Below the pieces are notes generated by a model. It worked only from the letters and a program-made list of their open reading frames with translations, did no database searches and had not been told where the DNA came from. A stretch of DNA of 64,000 nucleotides from Bacteroidales bacterium (GTDB lineage Bacteria > Bacteroidota > Bacteroidia > Bacteroidales > UBA932), in assembly GCA_017443845.1 (NCBI GenBank), contig JAFSXX010000016.1:1-64000 (forward strand), in the 5' to 3' direction. Position 1 is the stretch's first letter, and each line of letters starts with the position of its first letter. The position numbers and the translations under genes were made by a program. This document shows, one piece after another, positions 44,124 through 53,142 of this stretch.

Positions 44124-44204
44124 CAGTTTACCTTTAACGGAGGTAAAGATATAAATTTCCTGAGAATGTCGGAATATTTCAAAAAAATGCGGAACTTTGT
44201 CAAA

Positions 44205-45233
44205 ATGGAAAAAATGGATACCAATTTCAATCCGAGAGAGGAATCAAGCCTGCGTGAGAGCGATTTCGAAGGCCAGATAAGACCCAAGGGATTCGATGAG
44301 TTTTCGGGTCAGGATAAGATACTTGAAAACCTCAAGATATTCGTCAAGGCCGCCCTTCTGCGCGGCGAAGCTCTCGACCACGTGCTTTTCCACGGCCCTC
44401 CCGGCCTGGGAAAAACCACGCTGGCCAATATAGTGGCGAACGAGCTCGGAGTAAATATGAAAGTCACTTCGGGCCCGGTGCTGGATAAACCGGGAGACCT
44501 TGCGGGACTACTTACCTCGCTCGAGCCGGGAGACGTTCTCTTTATCGACGAGATTCACAGACTTTCCCCGGTAGTGGAGGAGTATCTCTATTCCGCAATG
44601 GAGGATTATGTCATTGATATAATGATAGATAAAGGCCCTGGAGCGCGTACGGTAAGGATATCCCTGAGTCCGTTCACGCTTATCGGAGCCACTACCCGCA
44701 GCGGCCTGCTGACATCTCCCCTGAGGGCCAGGTTCGGCATCCAGTGCCATCTTGAATATTATGATGCCGATGTCCTTTTCAAGATAGTTAAACGCACCGC
44801 ATCCATTCTCGATATAGAGATAGAGGACAGCGCGGCGATGGAAATAGCGCTCCGAAGCCGTGGAACGCCCCGAATCGCCAACCGTCTGGTGCGCCGCGTA
44901 AGGGACTTCGCACAGGTCAGGGGAAGCGGGCATATCGATTTGAATATCACGAAAATAGCCCTCAACGCCCTCAATATTGACGCGCGCGGACTCGACAATA
45001 TCGACAATAAGATATTGACTACCATCATAGAGAAATTCTCCGGAGGCCCAGTCGGAGTAAGTACCATAGCGACCGCCATCAGCGAGGATCCCGGAACCCT
45101 TGAGGAGGTTTATGAACCGTTCCTTATCAAAGAAGGTTTCATAACCCGTACGCCGCGCGGCAGGGTGGCTACCGAACTGGCATTTAAACATCTGGGAATC
45201 AAGCAATACAAATCCGATAATTCTTTATTCTGA
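44205..45233 (+). CDS. ruvB: Holliday junction helicase motor subunit RuvB
   Basis: A 342-residue AAA+ ATPase that drives branch migration with RuvA. Motifs: [11 protein letters not shown], Walker [14 protein letters not shown], Walker [10 protein letters not shown], sensor 1 [18 protein letters not shown], and a C-terminal winged helix ([24 protein letters not shown]). The open frame extends to 44085, but Bacteroidota RuvB proteins begin about 25-30 residues before RPK, which favours ATG 44205 (MEKMDTNF) or 44214; 44166 cannot be excluded. The C69-family gene follows after 4 bp. Confidence 0.93.
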   Translation: MEKMDTNFNPREESSLRESDFEGQIRPKGFDEFSGQDKILENLKIFVKAALLRGEALDHVLFHGPPGLGKTTLANIVANELGVNMKVTSGPVLDKPGDLAGLLTSLEPGDVLFIDEIHRLSPVVEEYLYSAMEDYVIDIMIDKGPGARTVRISLSPFTLIGATTRSGLLTSPLRARFGIQCHLEYYDADVLFKIVKRTASILDIEIEDSAAMEIALRSRGTPRIANRLVRRVRDFAQVRGSGHIDLNITKIALNALNIDARGLDNIDNKILTTIIEKFSGGPVGVSTIATAISEDPGTLEEVYEPFLIKEGFITRTPRGRVATELAFKHLGIKQYKSDNSLF

Positions 45234-45237
45234 TATT

Positions 45238-46455
45238 ATGAAAAAAATACTCTTTTCTTCCATTCTGGCGCTGTTCCTTATAGTATCCGTCAGTCCGGAC
45301 GCAGGCGCCTGCACTTCAGCTATCATATCAGGCAAACTTACCCCCGACGGAAGGCCTTTGCTGTGGAAACACCGCGACACCGGCGAACTCAACAACAGGG
45401 TGGATTATATTGCCAAATCGAAAGACGTAAAATACGCTTTCATAGCCGTGGTCAACAGCCCCCGCGAGGAGGGAGAATCCTGGATGGGAGTCAACGAGGC
45501 CGGCTTTGCGATTATAAATACGGCCTCTTCGAATATGCATAAATACGACGAGGATGGCGGCGACCAGGAAGGCACCTTTATGTACAAGGCCCTTGCTATG
45601 TGCAAGACAGTCAAGGACTTCGAGGCCCTTCTCAAGAATAAGAAACACCAGCCCCGCAAGGTTGAGACCAACTTCGGCGTAATCGATGCCGAGGGCGGTG
45701 CCGCATATTTCGAGACCAACAGCTACGATTATACCAAATACGACGTAAACGACCCTACGGTCGCTCCCCACGGCTTCCTGGTATATACCAACTTCTCCTT
45801 CACCGGTACTCCTGACGGCGGCGGCGGATACATCCGCTATGCGAATGCGCAGGAAAAGATTTTCGGCAAGGCTATCCGCAAGGAGGGCATCACCCCCCAG
45901 TGGATTTTCACCAACCTCTCCAGGAGTTATTACAATCCCCTCCTGAACGTCGATCTTACAAAGGATCTGAGCCTCACTCCCGGCGGATGGTATCCCGATT
46001 CCGACTTCATCCCCCGCAAGAGCACGGCTTCCTCGGCTGTCATAAAGGGTGTCAAGAAGGGAGAAAATCCCCTCCTGAGTGTAATGTGGACTATCCTGGG
46101 GTATCCTCCGACCTCCGTAGCGGTGCCTCTTTACATTGCTGCGGGAGCCGACCAGCCGGCTTTCGTGAAACCCAACAGCGAGACCGATAATAACTGCGCC
46201 ATCTGCGACGCGGCTCTCGAGCGCCGTGCGAAAGTGTTCCCCCTGCAGCGCGGAAGCGGCAAGAATTACTTCTATTTCAAGGCCGTCTATAACGAAGAGG
46301 GAACCGGATATATGCAGCGTCTCGCCCCCATCGATGCCAACATATTCTCGACATTCGAGAATGCGGCCGAAAAGTGGTACGGTGAAGGTGCCGTTGACCT
46401 TTTCGAACTCGCAAGGCTTTACAAGACAACCGATTTCGGACTTGACATCAAATAG
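45238..46455 (+). CDS. secreted C69/acyltransferase-type N-terminal-Cys amide hydrolase, paralogue
   Basis: A 405-residue paralogue of the protein at 25382-26662. The signal peptide MKKILFSSILALFLIVSVSPDAGA is followed by CTSAIISG, so cleavage exposes Cys25 as the N-terminal nucleophile. Shared blocks are DGRPLLWKHRDTG, GVNEAGFAIINTASSN, FGVIDAEGGAAYFET, FLVYTNFSFTG, GYPPTSVAVPLYI. It probably hydrolyses dipeptides or N-acyl compounds in the periplasm (family inference). It lies 4 bp after ruvB and its stop overlaps the mfd GTG by one base, so it may be co-transcribed with both. Confidence 0.83.
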   Translation: MKKILFSSILALFLIVSVSPDAGACTSAIISGKLTPDGRPLLWKHRDTGELNNRVDYIAKSKDVKYAFIAVVNSPREEGESWMGVNEAGFAIINTASSNMHKYDEDGGDQEGTFMYKALAMCKTVKDFEALLKNKKHQPRKVETNFGVIDAEGGAAYFETNSYDYTKYDVNDPTVAPHGFLVYTNFSFTGTPDGGGGYIRYANAQEKIFGKAIRKEGITPQWIFTNLSRSYYNPLLNVDLTKDLSLTPGGWYPDSDFIPRKSTASSAVIKGVKKGENPLLSVMWTILGYPPTSVAVPLYIAAGADQPAFVKPNSETDNNCAICDAALERRAKVFPLQRGSGKNYFYFKAVYNEEGTGYMQRLAPIDANIFSTFENAAEKWYGEGAVDLFELARLYKTTDFGLDIK

Positions 46456-49400
46456 TGGAGATACCCGATAAATTGATATCAGCGCCCAATATAGACTGCT
46501 TTACCGTTTCGGCCAAGGCAGTCTATATAGCCTCCGTACTCTCCTCGTCGAAGGATCCCCTGTGCGCCCTGGTCATCGCGGACAGCAAGAAGAACGCATA
46601 TTTCATAACGAGCGACCTCTATAACTTCTTTTCGGAGGAGAGCGTATTCTATTTTCCCCAGACGACCGACAGAAACGAACTCAAGACTGCTTCGTCGAAG
46701 GTTCAGAGAACCGCTGCGATATCGGCAATCAATAAATTTGTATCGAAAGTCGATAAAGATACAATAGAACAGTCCCTTTCAAAAGGGCACTTCGATATCT
46801 GCAAGTTGGGGAAAGACTGCAAACTCCCGACAATCATAGTCTCTTATCCCGAGGCCCTCGAAGAGAAGGTCCTCAAACAGCGGAAGACACGCGAGAGCAT
46901 CCTGAAGATATCCAAGGGAGACCGTCTCTCGCACTCATTTGTGAGCGAGGTCCTCTTCAGCCAGGGATTTGTGAAGGCGGATTTCGTTTCGGAACCGGGC
47001 GAATTCGCACTCCGCGGAGGCCTTATCGACATATTCTCATTTTCCGACAACAATCCTTACCGAATCGACTTCTTCGGCGACGAGGTAGATTCCATAAGGA
47101 GGTTTGACTCCAATACCCAGCTCTCCGTGGGAGAGCTCGAAAGCGTGGAGATTTATCCCGACCTGACGGAGAATTTCACCGCTTCGGACTATGTGGATTT
47201 CCTGGAGATACTTCCAAAAAACACTGTAATATGGGACCTCCGGGAGAATATGGAGCAGACCTCCGGAAGGGTCGTGCCCCAGCCGACTTTCAATAAGAAT
47301 TTTGAAATCCTGGCCAGGGACATCGACGAGAAGAGACGCCAGGGATACGATGTCAACATCCTGAGCCCCAATGACTCACAGACCCGCCGCCTGGAGCAGA
47401 TCCTCAGGGACATAGGCTCCGGAATGCGTCCCGATTTCATCCCCGTCTCGCTGCACGAGGGATATGTGGACAAAGAGGCTAAAAAGTGCTTCTATACCGA
47501 CCACCAGATATTCGAACGCTACCACAAGATCCGCATCCGCCGCCAGGTGGAGCGGAGCGAGAGGCTGACAATAAACGAACTGAACTCCTTCCAGATAGGC
47601 GACTATATAGTCCATATCGACCACGGAGTGGGCCGCTTCGGAGGTCTGGTCAAAACCAGGGTCGGCGACAAGGTCCAGGAGTCCATAAAGCTGGAATACA
47701 GGGACGGAGACGTCATTTTCGTGCCCGTTTCGGGAATCCACAGGATATCCAAATACAAATCCCGCGACGGAGAGCCGCCGCGCATCTACAAACTGGGATC
47801 GAAGGCGTGGGAGAATCTCAAGAACTCCACGAAGGCCAAGGTAAAGGATATAGCGCAGGATCTGATAAAGCTCTACAGCGAGCGGCAGCAGTCGCGCGGA
47901 TTCGCCTTCTCGGCCGATACCTATCTCCAGCAGGAGCTCGAATCCTCCTTCTTCTTCGAGGATACCCCCGACCAGCAGAAGGCCACCGCCGCCATCAAGG
48001 AGGATATGGAGAGCGTCCACCCGATGGACCGCCTGATATGCGGCGACGTGGGATTCGGAAAGACGGAACTGGCAATCAGGGCCGCCTTCAAGGCGGCCTG
48101 CGACGGCAAGCAGGTGGCCGTCCTGGTCCCGACGACCATACTCGCGCTCCAGCATTACCGCACATTCTCGGAGCGCCTGAAAGACTTCCCGTGTACCATT
48201 GACTATATCAGCCGCCTGCGGAGCGCCAAAGAGATAAAGGAGATCCAGCAGCGGCTCAAAGAGGGCAAGATAGACATAATAATAGGAACCCACCGGCTGA
48301 TAAACAAGAAGATAGAGTTCAAGGACCTGGGGCTCCTGATCATCGACGAGGAGCAGAAGTTCGGCGTTACGGCTAAGGAGCGCCTCAGGCAGCTCAAGGC
48401 CTCGGTGGATACCCTTACCCTCACCGCGACCCCCATCCCGCGCACCCTGCAGTTCTCGCTCCTGGGAGCGCGCGACCTCTCCATCATCAACACCCCGCCG
48501 CCCAACCGCCTTCCGGTCTATACGGAGGTCATCCCCTTCGAGGACGACGCCGTGGCGGAGATCATCTCCAGGGAGATGGAGCGCGGAGGGCAGGTCTTCT
48601 TCGTCCATAACAAGATAGAGGACATCAATTCGGTATATGACATCCTGCACCGCATCGTACCCGAGGCCGAGATCTGCATAGCCCACGGCCGGATGGAACC
48701 CGAGGTGCTGGAAAAGAAGATAATAGACTTCATAGACGGGGAATACGACATACTGCTCTCCACCTCTATAATGGAGAACGGCATCGACATTCCCAACGCC
48801 AATACGATAATCATCAACCAGGCGCAGAAATTCGGCCTCTCCGACCTGCATCAGCTGCGCGGCCGCGTCGGAAGGAGCAACGTCAAGGCATATTGTTACC
48901 TCATCGTGCCCCCGATGGCGAGCCTCACCGAGGACGCCCGCAGGAGGATCCGGGCCATCGAGGCCTTCTCCGACCTGGGCAGCGGATTCAACATCGCGAT
49001 GCAGGATCTCGACATCCGCGGAGCGGGCAACCTCCTTGGGGCCGAGCAGAGCGGTTTCATAGCCGAGATGGGCTTCGAAACCTATATGCGCATCCTCAAC
49101 GAGGCGATGGCCGAGCTGCCGGCCACCATCCGGGCCGAGGAGGAGAACAACCGGGAGCACCAGATGAAGCAGTCCAGGATGCCGGTGCTGCCCAAGAGTT
49201 TCATAGGCACGATAGACACCCAGGTGGACACCGACCTCGAGGTCCTCATACCCGACGACTATGTCAATGTGCAGTCGGAGAAGATAAGGCTCTACAAGGA
49301 ACTCGACACGATGTCGCAGGATTCCGAGCTGGAGCGCTTCAAGAAGGAGGCGGAGGACCGTTTCGGCCCCATTCCTCCGCAGCTCGAAGAGCTGATGGAC

Positions 49401-49667
49401 GTAGTCCGTCTCCGCCGCGAGGCGCAGGCGATGGGTATCGAGAAGGTCGTTCTGAAGAACGGGATAATGCTGTGCTACTTTGTCTCAAACCAGATGTCGC
49501 CGTTCTATTCGAGCGACGTTTTCGAGAAATTGCTGGTCAATATCCAGAAGTACGGAAGCCGGTTCCAGATGAAGGAAAGCAACGGCAAGTTATACTTCAA
49601 GGTAGAAAACGTGGAAAGCGTAAAACAGGCCGTAGGGCGCCTCGTACTGCTTTCCGAAGGCATTTGA
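46455..49667 (+). CDS. mfd: transcription-repair coupling factor Mfd
   Basis: A 1070-residue DNA translocase that removes stalled RNA polymerase and recruits UvrA. The order is normal: UvrB-homology region (SEVLFSQGFVKADFVSEPGEFALRGGLIDIFSF), RNA-polymerase-interacting domain (GDYIVHIDHGVGRFGGL), helicase core with Walker A CGDVGFGKTELAIRAAF, DEEQKFGV and TATPIPRTLQFSLLGARDLS, then GRVGRS and the TRG region, and the C-terminal regulatory domain. Start is GTG 46455, sharing one base with the upstream stop. Confidence 0.96.
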   Translation: MEIPDKLISAPNIDCFTVSAKAVYIASVLSSSKDPLCALVIADSKKNAYFITSDLYNFFSEESVFYFPQTTDRNELKTASSKVQRTAAISAINKFVSKVDKDTIEQSLSKGHFDICKLGKDCKLPTIIVSYPEALEEKVLKQRKTRESILKISKGDRLSHSFVSEVLFSQGFVKADFVSEPGEFALRGGLIDIFSFSDNNPYRIDFFGDEVDSIRRFDSNTQLSVGELESVEIYPDLTENFTASDYVDFLEILPKNTVIWDLRENMEQTSGRVVPQPTFNKNFEILARDIDEKRRQGYDVNILSPNDSQTRRLEQILRDIGSGMRPDFIPVSLHEGYVDKEAKKCFYTDHQIFERYHKIRIRRQVERSERLTINELNSFQIGDYIVHIDHGVGRFGGLVKTRVGDKVQESIKLEYRDGDVIFVPVSGIHRISKYKSRDGEPPRIYKLGSKAWENLKNSTKAKVKDIAQDLIKLYSERQQSRGFAFSADTYLQQELESSFFFEDTPDQQKATAAIKEDMESVHPMDRLICGDVGFGKTELAIRAAFKAACDGKQVAVLVPTTILALQHYRTFSERLKDFPCTIDYISRLRSAKEIKEIQQRLKEGKIDIIIGTHRLINKKIEFKDLGLLIIDEEQKFGVTAKERLRQLKASVDTLTLTATPIPRTLQFSLLGARDLSIINTPPPNRLPVYTEVIPFEDDAVAEIISREMERGGQVFFVHNKIEDINSVYDILHRIVPEAEICIAHGRMEPEVLEKKIIDFIDGEYDILLSTSIMENGIDIPNANTIIINQAQKFGLSDLHQLRGRVGRSNVKAYCYLIVPPMASLTEDARRRIRAIEAFSDLGSGFNIAMQDLDIRGAGNLLGAEQSGFIAEMGFETYMRILNEAMAELPATIRAEEENNREHQMKQSRMPVLPKSFIGTIDTQVDTDLEVLIPDDYVNVQSEKIRLYKELDTMSQDSELERFKKEAEDRFGPIPPQLEELMDVVRLRREAQAMGIEKVVLKNGIMLCYFVSNQMSPFYSSDVFEKLLVNIQKYGSRFQMKESNGKLYFKVENVESVKQAVGRLVLLSEGI

Positions 49668-49702
49668 GAGAGAAAACGCAAGCGGCACAATGTTTGAATA
49701 AA

Positions 49703-49734
49703 TTTGTAAACAACCGCTAAAAATCACATATTTG
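49703..49734 (+). promoter_or_regulatory. promoter of the outer-membrane barrel gene
   Basis: -33 TTTG (49703-49706), 20-bp spacer, -7 CATATTTG (49727-49734, one change from consensus), 20 bp before the ATG at 49754. Confidence 0.6.
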
Positions 49735-49753
49735 CACTCCTAAAAAAAGAGAT

Positions 49754-51070
49754 ATGAAATTTCTGAGACCGATAACAGCCGTTGCGATACTGATGCTCCT
49801 CCCTCTTTTCGGGGCGAAGGCACAGAACTCTACGGCCGACACGGGGTACAGCCCGTACTCGATTTTCGGCATAGGAGACCTCGCTAAAAGCGGTTCCGCA
49901 TACAATGCGTCGATGGGCGGCATAGGCATCGGCGACAGGAATATAAGATATATCAACTACCTCAACCCCGCCGCGGTAACAGCCCGCCAGACGAAGTCCT
50001 TCATGATGGATTTCGGCGTGAGGCAGAACAATGTCTATTATGCGGCCCGTCCTGCCGGATCGGAGAATACCCTCCACTCCGCCAACAATGTCTTCAACAT
50101 GGACCATATCGTCCTCTCCTTCCCTATCTGGAAGAGTTCCGCCTTCAAGTTCGGCATCACGCCCTACAGCAGCACCGGATACAGGTTCCGGACCAGGGAG
50201 GGCCGCGACGAGCTCGTCTCCGAGATGGGGGATATCGAGTATTACCAGCTCGGCCAGGGCGGCGTATCGAAGGCCTTCTTCGGAGCCGGCGCGACCTTCT
50301 TCAAGCGTCTGAGCATCGGAGTTGACGGAGAGTATCTCTTCGGAAACATAACCCGCTACACGGCGGCATCCTTCAATACCTCCTCGTCGTACCGTTCGAT
50401 CAACTCCGGTTGGAATTATACCCTTCACGGCCTAGGAGCCAAGTTCGGACTGCAGTACGAGCAGCCTCTGGGCAAGAAACTGGTGGCGACGGTAGGAGCC
50501 ACCTACAGCCTCGCGGCCAAAGTGGGAGGAGAGGTGAACCGTTTCGCATACGGAGTCCACGGCTCCTCTTCCGATACCATAGTGAACACGACGACCAAGC
50601 TCGACGGATATGAGATTCCGGCCGAACTGGGAGTCGGCTTCACCCTCCGCGCCAAGGACGAATCCTGGATGTTCGGATTCGACTACACCGACCAGGACTG
50701 GACCAGGAGCGTCATCGACGCGGCTCCCGGAACGGGTTTCTCCCCCGCCCGCACAAGGGCATTCAGGGGCGGATTCGAATTCACTCCCAACCGGTACGAT
50801 ATGCGCTACTTCCTCAAGCACATAACCTATCGCGCCGGAGCATATCACGAACTCTCATATTATTCATTCAATGGCTATCAAGTGGCGGCGACAGGCATAA
50901 CGCTCGGATTCTCGATACCTGTGTTCAGGTATTTCAATTCCGTCAACTTCGCCCTCGACCTCGGCCAGAGAGGCTCCCTGACCGATAATCTTGTCCGCGA
51001 ACGGTATTTCAAGTTCACCGTTTCGTTCGCCCTCCACGACATCTGGTTCCTGAAACCGATGTACGAATAG
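49754..51070 (+). CDS. outer-membrane beta-barrel protein of the LptC/PpiD cluster
   Basis: A 438-residue protein with signal peptide MKFLRPITAVAILMLLPLFGAKA. YSPYSIFGIGDLAKSGSAYN, MGGIGIGDRNIRYINYLNPAA and alternating aromatic strands match a conserved Bacteroidota outer-membrane protein that resembles FadL-type barrels. In several Bacteroidales genomes a gene like this precedes a TPR protein, lptC and a PpiD-like foldase, the same order as here. Function unknown; a role in envelope biogenesis is suggested by context only. Confidence 0.78.
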   Translation: MKFLRPITAVAILMLLPLFGAKAQNSTADTGYSPYSIFGIGDLAKSGSAYNASMGGIGIGDRNIRYINYLNPAAVTARQTKSFMMDFGVRQNNVYYAARPAGSENTLHSANNVFNMDHIVLSFPIWKSSAFKFGITPYSSTGYRFRTREGRDELVSEMGDIEYYQLGQGGVSKAFFGAGATFFKRLSIGVDGEYLFGNITRYTAASFNTSSSYRSINSGWNYTLHGLGAKFGLQYEQPLGKKLVATVGATYSLAAKVGGEVNRFAYGVHGSSSDTIVNTTTKLDGYEIPAELGVGFTLRAKDESWMFGFDYTDQDWTRSVIDAAPGTGFSPARTRAFRGGFEFTPNRYDMRYFLKHITYRAGAYHELSYYSFNGYQVAATGITLGFSIPVFRYFNSVNFALDLGQRGSLTDNLVRERYFKFTVSFALHDIWFLKPMYE

Positions 51071-51116
51071 ACGAAATAATCACTAACTTTGAACGATTTT
51101 TAAAGGAGATAATAAA

Positions 51117-52427
51117 ATGAAAAAAGCAGCAGTTATTCTTTTGGCGTTCATTCTCGCAGTTCCGACGTTCGCCCAGGGCAAATTCGGAGCCGACAGTGCA
51201 GAGTGCATCAAGTACCTCTCGTACTATTCCGAGCTGATGAAGCAGAACAATATCCAGGAGGCCACCCCGTTCTGGAGGCAGGCCATATCCCTCTGCCCTC
51301 CTACGGCTAACCAGAACCTGCTCATCAACGGAACCAAGATCCTCCGCAACGAGATCAACCAGAACCGCCGCAACCCCGAGCGTTACAAGGAACTCGTCGA
51401 TTCGTTGCTGATGCTGCACGACGTACGCGCCGAGTACTACCCCAAGTACTATAACTCAACGCTCAACAATAAGGCAATCGACGTTATCAACTATTGCAAG
51501 TTCGATAAGAAGCTCAGCTACGAAACGCTTTCGAAGATCGTAAATGACATCAAGTCGGCCTGCTCACCCGTGGTTTACGTCAATTATATGCAGGTTGCAT
51601 CCGACCTCTACAAGGAGGGAACCATCAGCCCCGACGATGTGATGCAGACCTACACCAACCTCGCGGACTATATGGATACCAACACCAATCCCGACATCGC
51701 TTCCGCGAAGGCGGCGGTCGAGCAGATCCTCATCGACAGCGGCGTGGCATCCTGCGAAAACCTCGTAGAGCTCTATACTCCCAGGTATGAGGCAGGCTCA
51801 ACCGACAAGAATCTCCTTTCGGGTATGGTCAAGATGCTCACCAAGTCGGAGTGCTACGATTCGGATCTCTACCTCAAGGCAGTCGAGTCGCTCAACGCCG
51901 TCGATCCCAGCCGTGAGTCGGCATACTTCCTCTACAAGCTCTACTCCTCCAAGGACAGGAACGACGAGGCAGCAGACGCACTCTCGAAGGCGATCAGCAT
52001 GATCGACACCAACGATCCCGCGAACAAGGGCATCCTCGGCGACTACACCCTCGAGCTCGCAACCTTCTACTTCAAGAAGTGCGGCAAGAACGCAGCGGCT
52101 GTCAACGTGGCCAAGACCATTCCCGAGATCAACCCCGCCCTCACCGGCAAGGCATACCTGCTCATCGGTACCATCTGGGGTTCGCAGAAGTGCTACGGCA
52201 ACGAGGTCGAGTCCCGCGCTCCCTTCTGGGTGGCCGTCGATTATATGATCAAGGCCAAGAATGCCGACCCTTCGCTCGCCGACGAGGCGGACGGACTTGC
52301 AGCACAGTACCGCAGGTACTTCCCCCAGCAGGCAGAGGCCTTTATGTATGATGTTACTGACGGTTCGTCGTACCGCGTAAACTGCGGCGGCCTTTCCGAG
52401 CTCACGACCGTCCGTACCAACAAGTAA
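51117..52427 (+). CDS. periplasmic TPR-type protein of the LptC/PpiD cluster
   Basis: A 436-residue protein with signal peptide MKKAAVILLAFILAVPTFA. The mature part is helical and TPR-like (YYSELMKQNNIQEATPFWRQAISLCPP, ESAYFLYKLYSSKDRNDEAADALSKAISM, VAVDYMIKAKNADPSLADEADG). It contains several Cys, including paired CxxC-distant ones near 62 and 177. A purine-rich stretch (AAAGGAG) lies 8 bp before the ATG. It is conserved in this position in Bacteroidota; function unknown. lptC begins 2 bp after its stop. Confidence 0.8.
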   Translation: MKKAAVILLAFILAVPTFAQGKFGADSAECIKYLSYYSELMKQNNIQEATPFWRQAISLCPPTANQNLLINGTKILRNEINQNRRNPERYKELVDSLLMLHDVRAEYYPKYYNSTLNNKAIDVINYCKFDKKLSYETLSKIVNDIKSACSPVVYVNYMQVASDLYKEGTISPDDVMQTYTNLADYMDTNTNPDIASAKAAVEQILIDSGVASCENLVELYTPRYEAGSTDKNLLSGMVKMLTKSECYDSDLYLKAVESLNAVDPSRESAYFLYKLYSSKDRNDEAADALSKAISMIDTNDPANKGILGDYTLELATFYFKKCGKNAAAVNVAKTIPEINPALTGKAYLLIGTIWGSQKCYGNEVESRAPFWVAVDYMIKAKNADPSLADEADGLAAQYRRYFPQQAEAFMYDVTDGSSYRVNCGGLSELTTVRTNK

Positions 52428-52429
52428 AA

Positions 52430-53080
52430 GTGTCAGCAGACATAAAACATATTCTCAGTGTTATAGCCGCCGCAAGTGCGGCTATAATGCTGTTATCATC
52501 CTGCAAGGAAGAGGAGACGGGTGAGACCCTGGATACGAACAAGATCCCGACCCAGGTGGTCCGCGACATGTCTTTCACACAGTCCGACAAGGGTTATATC
52601 CAGCTCCGGATGGAATCTCCCAAGATGGAGCATTTCCAGTACAGCGAAGATTCCCAGGAGAAGTCGTACGACCTCTATTCCGACGGCTTCCACGTGGATA
52701 TCTATACCCCCGACGGGGCCCTCGAGACCGAGATCAATTCCAAGCAGGCAAAACACGAGACGACATCCGGAAAAGAGTCGTGGAGCGCCTTCGGCGACGT
52801 GGTAATAATCAACCATATCAAGCAGGAGCGGGTCGAATCGGACACCGTTTACTGGGACCGCGCCAAGGAAAAGATCCATACCGACTGCTATGTAAAGATA
52901 ACATCTCCCCAGGGAGTGATGCAGGGGTATGGCCTGGATTCCGACGAGAGGGCACGTCACGCGGTGATACTCAAACCGTTCGACTCTTATTCGGTGATGC
53001 GCGATTCGACCGACGTCGAGGAGCCCCTTGATTCGTTGAATTTTATAGGACCGCGCGTGCAACGTTTTGGTTCAAAATAG
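52430..53080 (+). CDS. lptC: LPS export periplasmic protein LptC
   Basis: A 216-residue protein starting with GTG 52430, 2 bp after the TPR gene. The N-terminus is a membrane anchor ending in a lipobox-like LLSSC. The mature part is the LptC beta-jellyroll (IQLRMESPKMEHFQYSED, YDLYSDGFHVDIYTPDG, INSKQAKHETTSGKESWSAFGDVVIIN), which receives LPS from LptB2FG and passes it to LptA. The family match rests on this pattern and the Bacteroidota gene order. Confidence 0.85.
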   Translation: MSADIKHILSVIAAASAAIMLLSSCKEEETGETLDTNKIPTQVVRDMSFTQSDKGYIQLRMESPKMEHFQYSEDSQEKSYDLYSDGFHVDIYTPDGALETEINSKQAKHETTSGKESWSAFGDVVIINHIKQERVESDTVYWDRAKEKIHTDCYVKITSPQGVMQGYGLDSDERARHAVILKPFDSYSVMRDSTDVEEPLDSLNFIGPRVQRFGSK

Positions 53081-53102
53081 CATCTACTTATAGATTTTTG
53101 AT

Positions 53103-53110
53103 TACTTTTG
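53103..53110 (+). promoter_or_regulatory. -7 promoter element of the PpiD-like gene
   Basis: TACTTTTG, exact -7 consensus, 32 bp before the ATG at 53143; no good -33 element is seen. Confidence 0.5.
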
Positions 53111-53142
53111 CAGTTCGAAAAAATCACTAAAAACTAAACTAT

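Noticed and set aside
44085-44204. N-terminal extension of ruvB
   Set aside because: The extra 40 residues have no counterpart in RuvB proteins and partly overlap the start of the divergent hydrolase gene.
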